This document shows, piece after piece, positions 22,318 to 30,758 of a stretch of DNA of 40,337 nt. Where the stretch lies: positions 1-40,337 of the forward strand of contig CAIXBR010000097.1 in the NCBI GenBank assembly GCA_903917735.1, given 5' to 3'. Position numbers and translations under genes: made by a program. Source of the DNA: an uncultured Elusimicrobia bacterium. Lineage in GTDB: Bacteria > Elusimicrobiota > Elusimicrobia > Elusimicrobiales > UBA9959. Below the pieces are notes generated by a model that made no database searches, was not told the DNA's origin, and saw only the letters and a program-made list of their open reading frames with translations. Within the stretch, counting starts at the first letter, position 1; each line of letters begins with the position of its first letter.

Positions 22318-23189
22318 ACTTTCTGTATCTCGGCGCGCCCGAGCAGCCCGCGCGGGCGGAAAATAAGCAGCACGAGCAGCAGGGAGAAGGTTATCAGGTC
22401 GCGGTAGGTCGAAGGCAGGAAAGCCGCCGTCATTATCTCGACGGTGCCCAGAATGTATGCGCCCAGCACCGCGCCGCGGATGTCCCCTATTCCGCCTATG
22501 ACCGCCGAAATGAAGGCCTTCCACCCCACGATGATGCCGATGTACGGGTCTATCACGGGATAGGCCATGGCGTACATCACCCCGGCCGCTCCGCCCAGCC
22601 CCGAACCGAGCGCGAAAGTGAGCGCGATGATCTTATCCACCGGCACGCCCATCAGCGGAACTATGGTGCGGTCGGCGGAGATGGCCCTCATCGCAAGCCC
22701 GGCCTTTGTTTTATTCACGATCAGATGCAGCGCCAGCATGAGGCCGATGGAAATGCCTATGGTGGCCAGTTGGAAACTGGAGACCGAAACACCGCCGAAG
22801 TTGAAGCTGAAAGAAGGCAGAAGCGGAGGGACGTATTTCGGGTAAGGGTTCAGCCCAAGCGTGAAGTTTTCCAGGAAGATGCCCACTCCGAGCGCGGTTA
22901 TGATGGCCGACACCTTGGGCGCGTTGCGCAGCGGACGGTAGGCTATGCGTTCCGTTGCCACGCCGAGCAAGGTGACTCCCCCCATGGACAGCAGCAGCAC
23001 CGGCACGAAAGAGAGATGCAACCGGGAGGCGCCCACAAAACAAAGGAAGGCGCCCACCATGAAAAAATCGCCATGGGCGAAATTTATCATAGAAAGCACG
23101 CCGTAGACCATGGTATAGCCCAAAGCGATCAGGGCGTACATGCTGCCCAGCTGCAAGGCGTTCAGAGCCTGCTGAAAGAAGTATATCAC
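22314..23189 (-). CDS. livH: Branched-chain amino-acid ABC transporter permease LivH
   Basis: This 291-residue membrane protein begins 'FFQQALNALQLGSMYALIALGYTMVYGVLSMINFAHGDFFMVGAF', the classic LivH N-terminus, and contains 'GLAMRAISADRTIVPLMGVPVDKIIALTFALGSGLGGAAGVMY' and 'GIGDIRGAVLGAYILGTVE'. The start is GTG with GGAGA seven bases upstream. Forty-two bases separate it from the binding-protein gene. Confidence 0.93.
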   Translation of the reverse strand: MIYFFQQALNALQLGSMYALIALGYTMVYGVLSMINFAHGDFFMVGAFLCFVGASRLHLSFVPVLLLSMGGVTLLGVATERIAYRPLRNAPKVSAIITALGVGIFLENFTLGLNPYPKYVPPLLPSFSFNFGGVSVSSFQLATIGISIGLMLALHLIVNKTKAGLAMRAISADRTIVPLMGVPVDKIIALTFALGSGLGGAAGVMYAMAYPVIDPYIGIIVGWKAFISAVIGGIGDIRGAVLGAYILGTVEIMTAAFLPSTYRDLITFSLLLVLLIFRPRGLLGRAEIQKV

Positions 23190-23231
23190 CGGCTGATCTC
23201 CAGGAAGAATTGAATTGCCCTAAGCCGCGGC

Positions 23232-24395
23232 TCAGGGCTGCACGTCCGCGAACCAGGCGAAGCTGCCATTCTTGATGCGCAGAATGACTGCGCCTTTGAC
23301 CGGGTCGCCGGTTTCCGGGCTGTATTTTATAAAGCCGGTCACGCCGGACTGGGCGGGGATCTTGGACAGCGCATCCCGCACGGCCGTCCGGTCGAGCTTG
23401 CCGGCCAGGGCAACGGCCTTGGCAAGCACCCCGAAGGCATCGTATGAAAGCGCGGCCACATCGTCGGGCGTGGCGCCGCCGTAACGGGTCTTGTAATCCG
23501 CTATGAATTTCTGTGTGACCGGGTTGGTGGTACCGGGGGAGTAGTGGTTCAGAAGATAAGAACCCTCGCAATCGGCGCCGCACATCTTCACCAGGTCCTC
23601 GCTGCTCCAGGCGTCAGAACCAAGGAACGGGACTTTAATGCCTAGCCTGCGGGCCTGCTGCACCTGCAGCGGGACGTCGGTGTAATAGCTGGGGAGGAAG
23701 ATCAGGTCGGGGTTGGCGTTCTTGATCTTGGTGAACTGGGCTGAAAAATCCTTGTCGCCTTTAGTGTAGGTTTCCAAAGCCACAATCCTGCCGCCGTTGT
23801 CCTCGAAACTTTTCTTGAATATCTCGGCCTGGGTCTTGAGCACATCGGAGGCCACGTCGTAAAGGATGGCCGCTTTGTTAGCTTTCAGCTCCTTGCGGGC
23901 GAAACCGCCCAGGACCTTTCCTTCGAAAGTGTCGGTGAAGCAGGCTCTGAAAACGAATTTCTTGGGCTGCCCGGTTTTGGAGTCGGTAGTGGTTTTGGGG
24001 TCCGTAGACCAGGGCGTAATCAGCACCGTGCCGGATTTTTCCGCTATCTCGGAAGCGGGCAGGGCGTTGCTGCTGGAATTCGGTCCGACGATGGCGAGAA
24101 CCTCCGTGCGCGCTATAAGCTTCTGCGCGGCAGAGGCGGCCTGTTCGGGTTTGGAGGCGCTGTCTTCGATAAAAAGCTCCACCTTCTTTTTAACCCCGCC
24201 TATCTCAATGCCGCCGGCATCGTTTATTTCCTGGGCGGCCATTTCCGCGCCGTTCCTGCAGGAAGCGCCCACGGCGGGGATAGCTCCGGTCAGTTCAGCT
24301 ATCACGCCTATGCGCACCGTGTCGGTCTTCGAGCCGCCGCAGCCGGCCAGGACGGTAACAACCGCAAGTATAGCGAGAATATTTTTGCTTTTCAT
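23232..24395 (-). CDS. livK: Branched-chain amino-acid binding lipoprotein LivK/LivJ
   Basis: This 387-residue periplasmic binding protein has a lipobox (VLAGC, Cys at about 19) and the LivJ/K-type fold (Peripla_BP_6): 'RIGVIAELTGAIPAVGASCRNGAEMAAQEINDAGGI', 'LAIVGPNSSSNALPASEIAEKSGTVLITPWSTDPK', 'DPDLIFLPSYYTDVPLQVQQARRLGI'. As a lipoprotein it is tethered to the inner membrane beside LivHM. AAGGAGATG precedes the ATG. It is the first gene of the operon. The substrate is probably a branched-chain or related amino acid, though this family also binds amides, urea and aromatic compounds. Confidence 0.92.
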   Translation of the reverse strand: MKSKNILAILAVVTVLAGCGGSKTDTVRIGVIAELTGAIPAVGASCRNGAEMAAQEINDAGGIEIGGVKKKVELFIEDSASKPEQAASAAQKLIARTEVLAIVGPNSSSNALPASEIAEKSGTVLITPWSTDPKTTTDSKTGQPKKFVFRACFTDTFEGKVLGGFARKELKANKAAILYDVASDVLKTQAEIFKKSFEDNGGRIVALETYTKGDKDFSAQFTKIKNANPDLIFLPSYYTDVPLQVQQARRLGIKVPFLGSDAWSSEDLVKMCGADCEGSYLLNHYSPGTTNPVTQKFIADYKTRYGGATPDDVAALSYDAFGVLAKAVALAGKLDRTAVRDALSKIPAQSGVTGFIKYSPETGDPVKGAVILRIKNGSFAWFADVQP

Positions 24396-24695
24396 CGCAT
24401 CTCCTTAAAAATCTGCGGACAAAGGGAAACATCTCCGAAGGTTCGGGACGCTCTAAATCCGCTTGAATATGAAAACGCCATATCTATGATACCAAAGCCG
24501 GAGCGCTCCCATGCAATTTTTATCTTACCGGGCCTTTAACCGGTGATACTGTCCATCTGTTTCTTAGAGGGATCTGGACAGTGGGCCGGCATAAGCGGTG
24601 AAACCGGGCGTTCTTGAAGGAAAAAACCGGCGGCATAGGTGACGTTACACGATAACTTTATAAACAAAGGTTAGCCGTGGGCAGGTAAGCGGCGC
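24396..24695. other. Regulatory region upstream of livK
   Basis: Two things stand out in 300 bases without a gene. A candidate promoter on the minus strand has TATCAT (24491-24486) and TTGCAT (24516-24511), but the 19-base spacer is long; a GGAGCGCTCC palindrome lies in the spacer. Further off, an 8-bp inverted repeat ACTGTCCA/TGGACAGT lies at 24548-24582 and may act as an operator or as the terminator of the porV-like gene. Confidence 0.4.
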
Positions 24696-25613
24696 CTATT
24701 TGCCGCTGAAAACATAACTTACGCTGAAACGGCGGGAGGGGCCCAGTTCCTCGTGGGTCAGCATCGCGTAATCAATACGGAAGCGCCCTATGTTTAACCC
24801 CGCGCCTACCGTGGGATAACTGCCGTCCCAGCCGGCGCGCAGCGCGGCAAATCCGACCGGCATAAATTCTAACCCGCCCTGTATTACGGTTCTCGCGCCG
24901 GCGCTGGTAACGGCATCAACCGAGGCCACAAAATATTCGGAGATATGCACGCCGGCTCCAAAACGAGCACTGCGCGGCAGAACGTCGGAGCCTCCGGCCC
25001 GCCCAAGCCTCGAAGAAAGCACGTTCTGGAACGCGGCTCCGAGGCTGAGCCGTTCTATCTTCAGTATAGCGCCCACGTCGATGTCGTTGGCAGAGGACGA
25101 AATCCCGCCGGTTCCGCCTATGGAGGCTGGGTCGGCAAGATCATGGGCGATGTGTTTACCGCTGATGCCTATGGCAAGGCCTTCAGCCGGCATAAAGGCG
25201 AGGCCGAACAGCAAGGCTGTCTGTACGTCTTCCGTTTCGCCCTGCAGCGCATTGGAGCCGTCCCGCACTTGAATATCGGGCAGGCTGAAGCGCACATAAT
25301 CCAGCCCCGCCCCAAAGGTCTTGAAGGGGCGCGAATAGCCGTAATCCTGCAGGCTGCCGCCTTCGTACAAGCTCACCTGGTTTACTGAAACTACCGCCGT
25401 CTGCCGTTCCGCCAGCCCCGCAGGATTGTAAAATAACCCGGGCGTGCCTTCAGCTGTAGCGGTTAAGGCCCCGCCCATAGCCAGTGCGCGGGCGCCCGCC
25501 GCGTTGTCCAAAAATGCGCCAGTCAGGCCGCCGCCGTAATTGGCGGCAGCCGCCGGTATAAAGGCCGCGGCCATGACCGCCGCAAAAAGGATCCCGGTTT
25601 TTCTGATCATCAT
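24696..25613 (-). CDS. PorV/PorQ-like outer-membrane protein (UPF0164 type)
   Basis: This 305-residue protein has a signal peptide (MMIRKTGILFAAVMAAAFIPAAAA) and the diagnostic opening 'GARALAMGGALTATAEGTPGLFYNPAGLA' of UPF0164/PorV proteins, followed by FadL-like barrel strands ('VNQVSLYEGGSLQDYGYSRP', 'LAIGISGKHIAHDL', 'LSLGAAFQNVLSS', 'ALRAGWDGSYPTVGAGLNIG'). In type IX secretion PorV shuttles cargo to the attachment complex; whether this one does so is inference, but it is translationally coupled (4-base overlap) to a protease carrying a C-terminal sorting-type domain, which supports a link. Confidence 0.82.
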   Translation of the reverse strand: MMIRKTGILFAAVMAAAFIPAAAANYGGGLTGAFLDNAAGARALAMGGALTATAEGTPGLFYNPAGLAERQTAVVSVNQVSLYEGGSLQDYGYSRPFKTFGAGLDYVRFSLPDIQVRDGSNALQGETEDVQTALLFGLAFMPAEGLAIGISGKHIAHDLADPASIGGTGGISSSANDIDVGAILKIERLSLGAAFQNVLSSRLGRAGGSDVLPRSARFGAGVHISEYFVASVDAVTSAGARTVIQGGLEFMPVGFAALRAGWDGSYPTVGAGLNIGRFRIDYAMLTHEELGPSRRFSVSYVFSGK

Positions 25614-28087
25614 TTAACGCCTATCTTAAGAACGCTGCGCTGCCCGGCAAGGTCGACCACGCATAGGTAAACGCCGGCGGCTGCCAGCCGCCCGTCGTTC
25701 GTTCTGCCGTTCCAAATCACTTCGTTCACCCCGGCATTGCCGCCGTCGCTGCCGGCCGGGAAGGTCTTATCCCACACTTTTCCGCCGAAAGCGTCATAAA
25801 TATGTATTTTAGTCTCTGCCGCCGCGGCCAGGGAATAATGAATGTGCGTAAATATTCCCAACTTGGGCGCGAACGGGTTGGGGTAATTAGTGGGCGCCGA
25901 CTGTGTAAATACGCCGGGCCACCACTCCACTTTATCTACCCAGCCGGCGTCTAACCCCATGGTCGTGTAGGCGTCTTTTGAATACTCCCACTTCAGGATA
26001 TGGGTTCCCGGGGACAGGTTGAAAGACTTTTGCGTCCAGTCTATCCTGGCGCTTATGCTGCCGGGCTGCGGGATGCCATCGATATAAAATTTCAGGAGGT
26101 CGCAGAACACTTCGGAAGAAACTTTCCAATAGTACTGAAAGATCCCGGGGCCGGTGACCGTGGTTTGAAGATAAGAACTCTGATTGCTTGTTATATGCCC
26201 GCTTTGCAGGGCGCTGCCGCCGAAATAAGACAGGGTGGACTGCCCGAACCAGGGAACATCCCCGCCGGTGGTCCAGTTAAGCCCCGGCGCATCGGCCGCG
26301 GAGGCGATACCGAACAAAGTGGTGGTGGAAGCGCGGTTGGGCTCGAACATCGCGTCGGCTTCCGTGGCTAGTTTCACTTCGAAGAAATACTGCGTGCCTT
26401 CCGAAAGGCCGGTGTACGCCGCGGAATTTACAGTCTGCGTTACGGAAGAAACAATATTCAAATAATCGCTGTCGGAGGCCAGCACGGCCGTATACACCGC
26501 GCCGGGAATGGCCGCCCAGGCCGCCGCGGCACTTGAAGAATTCACCTGGGTGAACTCCGGGTTAAGCCTGGTGGCGCCGCCGGCGCCGGCAAAAACCTTA
26601 AGGCACACGTTCGAGTCGGGCATTACGGTGGTGAGATCCGTCCAGAAACCGCCGTCGGGGCTTACGAAGCTCTGCCCCGAAACAGCCGTTGCTGACGAGG
26701 CGGCCCCGGTGGGCGCTTCTACAGCTATCGGGAACCGGATGGAAGAATCCGGGAGTTTCACTTTTACGACCGCCGCAAAACGCTGCCCGGCCAGAACAGG
26801 GAGAGGGCTGTCAAAAACAAGGGTATGGTAGCCGCTCATGGGTATGACGCCGGATTTTGAATACGCCAGCGTGCCGCTCTGGGGCGCGTCCACGCCCACT
26901 CCGGTATAGATGTTAAGAGTGTATGCGACATTTATATCGGTGGTATAGAAACCGGCGGCCTGTATGTTTTCGTCCGCAGAGGCGGTGAAGATGTTCGCCA
27001 TCCAGTAGAGGCTGCTGTCGCCGTACGCCTGGCTCCAACCGAACTGATCGTACTGGTAAATATGCGTGTAGTTGGTGGTGGAGGCTACACCCTCAAAAAC
27101 CGAGTTTTCCTGGCCTATCGAGGTGTCGTAATAGGAAATATAAAAATAGCCGTGATCGCCCCAGTCGGCGCCCCAGCTGTTGCGCGCGATAAGAGCGCCG
27201 TTGCCCGGCGGCGGCGAGGCGAAATTTATTCTGGGATAATTGTCATCCCAGCCTACCAGCGTTATGGCGTGTCCCCCGCAGTGCCCGGAGATGCAGGTGC
27301 AATTATAGGACTCCGTGCAGCTCGTGTTGTTATAGCTTACGCTATCGGCCGCCAGCGCGTAGTTATCCCAGGTAAAGCCGCTGTACATACCCCCGTAGGT
27401 CTGGATGGCTGATTTGGCGTTGTTGATAAAAACCGGGTCGTACCCGGGATTTACTCGCGGCGGGAGGAGCAGCGCTTCCTGGATATGCTTCTGGACCGGA
27501 ACGCCGGTGCGCGGGACCGCGTCGTAAGGGTCGTCGGTCTCGTTAACGGGGCCGTTCCAGCGGGTAAGATAGGCCATGGCCATGTAAGAGTCACCGCCGG
27601 TATTCATGGGGTTTGCTGGATAGCCGCCATTGTTGGCCAGGTTATTTTCTGAAAAATCCCGCGGCTCGCCAGGCATAAGGACCGATTCCATAGAGCCGTA
27701 CGTGGCGAAGGCCCAGCAGGTGCCGTGAGCCCCCTGGTCGCGTACCGGTGTAACCTTGCCGAGCGAACGCAGATCGTAGGAGGCGGGATAACTTGCGGCC
27801 GCCTGCATGAGCTTGCCGCTTTTACGAATGAGGCCGCTGACATCCCGCCCGGCAAGCTGGGATAAATTCACGCTAGAAGGTATAAAGCCCAGGCCATGGG
27901 GACCGCCGGCCTGCGCGCCTTGCGCACGCGCGGACTGCGCAGCGTGCGACGAGGTATACAGCACGTACGCTGGATTCAGCGGGGCCACTTCAGGCCGTCC
28001 GGCGAAAACAGACGGAGTGATCAGGAAAACGGAGGCCAGCGCCAGAGGCGAAAGCAGCCGTCCTATTTTTGAGGTATCGTGTTCCAT
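25610..28087 (-). CDS. Secreted papain-family (C1) cysteine protease with C-terminal FlgD-Ig/YPNPF sorting domain
   Basis: The 825-residue protein has a signal peptide (ending PSVFAG), a short propeptide and a C1 protease domain at about 100-320: 'LRSLGKVTPVRDQG' before the catalytic Cys in GTCWAF (about C124), His in 'CGGHAITLVGWDD' (about H273) and Asn in 'NSWGADWG' (about N303). Two or three beta-sandwich domains follow, one fibronectin-III-like ('EGTQYFFEVKLATEA'), then 'NYPNPFAPKLG' and a FlgD-Ig-type end 'VWDKTFPAG...VNEVIWNGR...AGVYLCVV...VLKIGVK'. I chose ATG 28087 because a perfect promoter places transcription start after the earlier ATG at 28147. It is co-transcribed with the PorV-like gene, probably exported and cell-surface attached. 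Confidence 0.9.
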   Translation of the reverse strand: MEHDTSKIGRLLSPLALASVFLITPSVFAGRPEVAPLNPAYVLYTSSHAAQSARAQGAQAGGPHGLGFIPSSVNLSQLAGRDVSGLIRKSGKLMQAAASYPASYDLRSLGKVTPVRDQGAHGTCWAFATYGSMESVLMPGEPRDFSENNLANNGGYPANPMNTGGDSYMAMAYLTRWNGPVNETDDPYDAVPRTGVPVQKHIQEALLLPPRVNPGYDPVFINNAKSAIQTYGGMYSGFTWDNYALAADSVSYNNTSCTESYNCTCISGHCGGHAITLVGWDDNYPRINFASPPPGNGALIARNSWGADWGDHGYFYISYYDTSIGQENSVFEGVASTTNYTHIYQYDQFGWSQAYGDSSLYWMANIFTASADENIQAAGFYTTDINVAYTLNIYTGVGVDAPQSGTLAYSKSGVIPMSGYHTLVFDSPLPVLAGQRFAAVVKVKLPDSSIRFPIAVEAPTGAASSATAVSGQSFVSPDGGFWTDLTTVMPDSNVCLKVFAGAGGATRLNPEFTQVNSSSAAAAWAAIPGAVYTAVLASDSDYLNIVSSVTQTVNSAAYTGLSEGTQYFFEVKLATEADAMFEPNRASTTTLFGIASAADAPGLNWTTGGDVPWFGQSTLSYFGGSALQSGHITSNQSSYLQTTVTGPGIFQYYWKVSSEVFCDLLKFYIDGIPQPGSISARIDWTQKSFNLSPGTHILKWEYSKDAYTTMGLDAGWVDKVEWWPGVFTQSAPTNYPNPFAPKLGIFTHIHYSLAAAAETKIHIYDAFGGKVWDKTFPAGSDGGNAGVNEVIWNGRTNDGRLAAAGVYLCVVDLAGQRSVLKIGVK

Positions 28088-28147
28088 TGCACAAGTTGCA
28101 GCAGTCTCGCTAAAAGACCGGTCCGAAGGGAGCGCCGGCGCCTTCAT

Positions 28148-28176
28148 ATTATATAGTGGCAGATGTTCATTGTCAA
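28148..28176 (-). promoter_or_regulatory. Perfect-consensus sigma70 promoter of the C1 protease / PorV operon
   Basis: On the minus strand TTGACA (28176-28171) and TATAAT (28153-28148) are exactly 17 bases apart. The transcript start should be near 28141, giving a leader of about 55 bases to ATG 28087. Confidence 0.85.
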
Positions 28177-28180
28177 ATGT

Positions 28181-28205
28181 CTTTTAGTACTTGCCTTTTA
28201 GTACT
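28181..28205. repeat. Tandem direct repeat just upstream of the protease promoter
   Basis: CTTTTAGTACT occurs at 28181-28191 and 28195-28205, a 14-base period. On the transcribed strand it reads AGTACTAAAAG twice, ending four bases before the -35 box, the usual place for an activator binding as two side-by-side units. Confidence 0.65.
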
Positions 28206-28280
28206 GTGAGGCTTTCCGGCAGGGCAGCAATAAGTTATGCGAAGCCTCCGGAAAAGCCCGGCAGTTCCCGGACCCTAACC

Positions 28281-29810
28281 TCATTTGTCACTCGCCGGTA
28301 CGCGCCCCTGCTCTCCCAGACCTGCTTTTTCAACAGCTTCCGGACCGAGCTGCTGTATAAAAGCAAGAAAAGAACTTTTACTGTCGAATACGCTTTTCAT
28401 TTTCATTTGACCTTTTTGATTGAATTTTTCGAAATAATCCTTTTCAAGTCCTGCCGGAATGACTGCGACAACGGGAGCGCCTATCATTCCGACAGCACGG
28501 AGATCTTTATATGGCGGCGCAAGAGCCATTAGTTGCTGATCAATGGTTCTGGAAATGATCTCCACGGGGATGTTTCCGGAGTTGTCACAAATAAGAACCC
28601 ATTCATAGCAGGGGGCATTATTATTTTGAGAAGGATAAATGAAGTAATGGCGAAGGGGAAGGTTAAGCTTCTTTTCTGTTTCAGAAATGGCGCTGTTGAT
28701 CGCAACGAACGTGACTTTTTCTGACGAAACACTGATAGCGATGCCTTTACGTCCTATGACTTGGAATTCGGTCTCAGGCGTTATTTTAGTGATCCGGATC
28801 ACATCGTTCAAGGCGTATTTAATAAACCCGTTCGGCGTGCCGATGTTGACAAGGTATTCCCCGCCCGGCTCAAGTTCCTGAATCCCCAGCATTTTGCCGT
28901 GCGGCTCATCGAAACGATTAAAACTATAGAGGATAGAACCAGTGTTAAAGGAAAGATCGCTTGAGGCCGTTCTCGTTAGTCCGAGGGGAGCCTCGCTCGC
29001 AAGATATATCCCGATGTATTTAAGGGGAAGTCCCGCCAGTTCATCAATACGTTTACGGCAGTTCCGGACCGGAGTTCCGGAATAGCAGCAAACCTCAAGA
29101 TTGGGCCAGATCTCACGCAAATTCTTTATTTTTAATCTGCCGGTTATTTCTTCTAAAATGTTTATCAGGTAGGAGGGCACTCCTGAAATAACGCGGATGT
29201 CCTTATCTTTCACTTCTTCCACGATTGCGGCCATTTTTTCGGTCCAGGCGGGAATGCGCAGGGCGGCAATGCTCGGGAACAACAGATTGGACTTGAAGTT
29301 ATTTGAGGCGAAAGCAGCCATTAACCCTGAGATATATCCCCTGGGAATGCTCCCGGTGTCGTTAGAAATAAGCTGGGAACCATATGTAAATTGCATGCTG
29401 GTTGCCGGGTTCACTCCGGTCGCCTGGGCGTGCACGATCTCGCCGATCTCTTTTTGGAAGCCTAAGAAGAGTCCGAGCATGGCTGAATTGTAAGGGATCT
29501 CTTTATTGAAATGACCGCTTGTCCCGGTGGAGAGCGCGTAATATCTTAATTCATCCTTAAAAAGAAGGTTAGGGGTGGTTTCCAGTTCCTTGACGTACTT
29601 TTCGTAAAATTTATAATCCCTGGCCGGAACCGTTCGGACGTATTCTTCGTAAGTATTAACTTGATCCAACCCCATGTCCTGATAAATTTTTGTTCCGTTA
29701 AGGGCTTGCTTCATTTTCTTGTAAAGACCGCTTTGAATGTCAAAAGATCCCCCTGGATCTCCCCGGCGGGAGAGGGACTCATTGGCTCCGGTTGTGTCTT
29801 TAGCCGACAT
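28281..29810 (-). CDS. GH3-family acyl-adenylating / acyl-acid amido synthetase-like protein
   Basis: This 509-residue protein matches the GH3 (auxin-responsive promoter) family: the phosphate-binding 'YYALSTGTSGHFNKEIPYN', 'VISGVPSYLINILEEI', 'WPNLEVCCYSGTPV', the adenylate motif region 'LKYIGIYLASEAPLGL', and 'EYLVNIGTPNGFIKYALNDVIRITK'. GH3 enzymes adenylate a carboxylic acid and join it to an amine, usually an amino acid. Bacterial members occur in natural-product and lipid pathways; the substrate here is unknown. AAGGAAA six bases before the ATG fixes the start. The gene is A+T-richer than its neighbours, with more A/T-ending codons, suggesting horizontal transfer. There is no obvious partner gene. 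Confidence 0.85.
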   Translation of the reverse strand: MSAKDTTGANESLSRRGDPGGSFDIQSGLYKKMKQALNGTKIYQDMGLDQVNTYEEYVRTVPARDYKFYEKYVKELETTPNLLFKDELRYYALSTGTSGHFNKEIPYNSAMLGLFLGFQKEIGEIVHAQATGVNPATSMQFTYGSQLISNDTGSIPRGYISGLMAAFASNNFKSNLLFPSIAALRIPAWTEKMAAIVEEVKDKDIRVISGVPSYLINILEEITGRLKIKNLREIWPNLEVCCYSGTPVRNCRKRIDELAGLPLKYIGIYLASEAPLGLTRTASSDLSFNTGSILYSFNRFDEPHGKMLGIQELEPGGEYLVNIGTPNGFIKYALNDVIRITKITPETEFQVIGRKGIAISVSSEKVTFVAINSAISETEKKLNLPLRHYFIYPSQNNNAPCYEWVLICDNSGNIPVEIISRTIDQQLMALAPPYKDLRAVGMIGAPVVAVIPAGLEKDYFEKFNQKGQMKMKSVFDSKSSFLAFIQQLGPEAVEKAGLGEQGRVPASDK

Positions 29811-29957
29811 AGCGTTTCCTTAAAGGACCAGAATAAAATCAATTCTTAATTAATCTATCATACAAAAAGCCGGGATATTTTCCCGCGTTAGCTTTTCAAC
29901 ACGGCCAGTTTCTGCGGCTGGTATGCGCTCCGGTATAATTTGATACAATTGCTTCGA

Positions 29958-29995
29958 CGCAGCTGTGGTGATACTGTTTAAGTGTTACAGCTGCG
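29958..29995. promoter_or_regulatory. 9-bp inverted repeat upstream of the amino-acid ABC operon
   Basis: CGCAGCTGT (29958-29966) and its complement ACAGCTGCG (29987-29995) are separated by 20 bases. A TATAAT lies at 29934-29939 on the plus strand without a good -35. The pair may be an operator or a leader hairpin for the permease gene at 30078. Confidence 0.4.
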
Positions 29996-30077
29996 CGCAT
30001 AAAAACATCTGCGCATTCAGCGGGAGCCAACGGGTAATTGACGCGGCGGCCCTCCCCACCGGACAAGAACCCTGGTT

Positions 30078-30758
30078 ATGCAACTTTTCACCCGATTAGC
30101 CGAGTCTATACACGCGAATTTAATAGCAGGCAACTCCTACCTGCAGATACTTTCCGGGCTTAAGGTCACGCTGCTCATTACGCTCGCCGGCCTGCTTTCC
30201 GGCACTCTCCTCGGCGCCATCTTTTGCGCCATGAATTACTCCGGCAGCAAAACGTTGAAGTTCGCGGCTAAAACCTACATAGTGGTCATGAGGGGTACGC
30301 CCATCCTCCTCCTTTTGATGCTGCTTTTTTATGTGGTCTTTGCCAGGACGAGGCTGGACGCTATCTACATCGCTGTAATAGCTTTCGGGCTGAACAGCGC
30401 GGCCCACATCGCCGAGATAATGAAAGCGGCTCTGGGCTCCGTGGACCCGGGCCAGATATTGGCGGCAAGAACCCTCGGGTTCACGAAATTTGGGGCTTTT
30501 TATCATGTCACCCTTCCCCAGGCGGGCGCGTATGCCAGGCCGGTTTATCAGAATGCCGTCATTAATGTCATTCAATGGACGTCGGTAGTGGGATACATCA
30601 CCATAGCCGACCTGACGCGGGTTATAAACGCCACCGGCGCCAGAACGGCCGATCCTTTCTTCGTTATTTTCCTGGGCATACTCATTTACCTGTTGTTGGC
30701 GTACGCGACTTATCTGATCTTTACTCTGGCCGACAGAAAAAAGAAGGTTATCAGATGA
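30078..30758 (+). CDS. Polar amino-acid ABC transporter permease (HisM/GlnP type)
   Basis: This 226-residue membrane protein belongs to the His/Glu/Gln/Arg permease family: '[29 protein letters not shown]', '[20 protein letters not shown]' (the conserved RGTP segment), and the EAA loop '[36 protein letters not shown]'. It has about five membrane segments and probably works as a homodimer, since only one permease gene is present. Its stop overlaps the ATPase start by 4 bases (ATGA). The ribosome site is weak. Confidence 0.93.
   Translation: MQLFTRLAESIHANLIAGNSYLQILSGLKVTLLITLAGLLSGTLLGAIFCAMNYSGSKTLKFAAKTYIVVMRGTPILLLLMLLFYVVFARTRLDAIYIAVIAFGLNSAAHIAEIMKAALGSVDPGQILAARTLGFTKFGAFYHVTLPQAGAYARPVYQNAVINVIQWTSVVGYITIADLTRVINATGARTADPFFVIFLGILIYLLLAYATYLIFTLADRKKKVIR

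Noticed and set aside
22278..23213. A 311-codon plus-strand frame antisense to livH
   Set aside because: Composition is His/Arg/Gln-rich with no motif, and the opposite strand encodes an unmistakable LivH. It is a shadow frame.
28087..28147. An earlier ATG (28147) as the start of the C1 protease
   Set aside because: The perfect promoter would start transcription at about 28141, after this ATG, and the later ATG gives a proper signal peptide.
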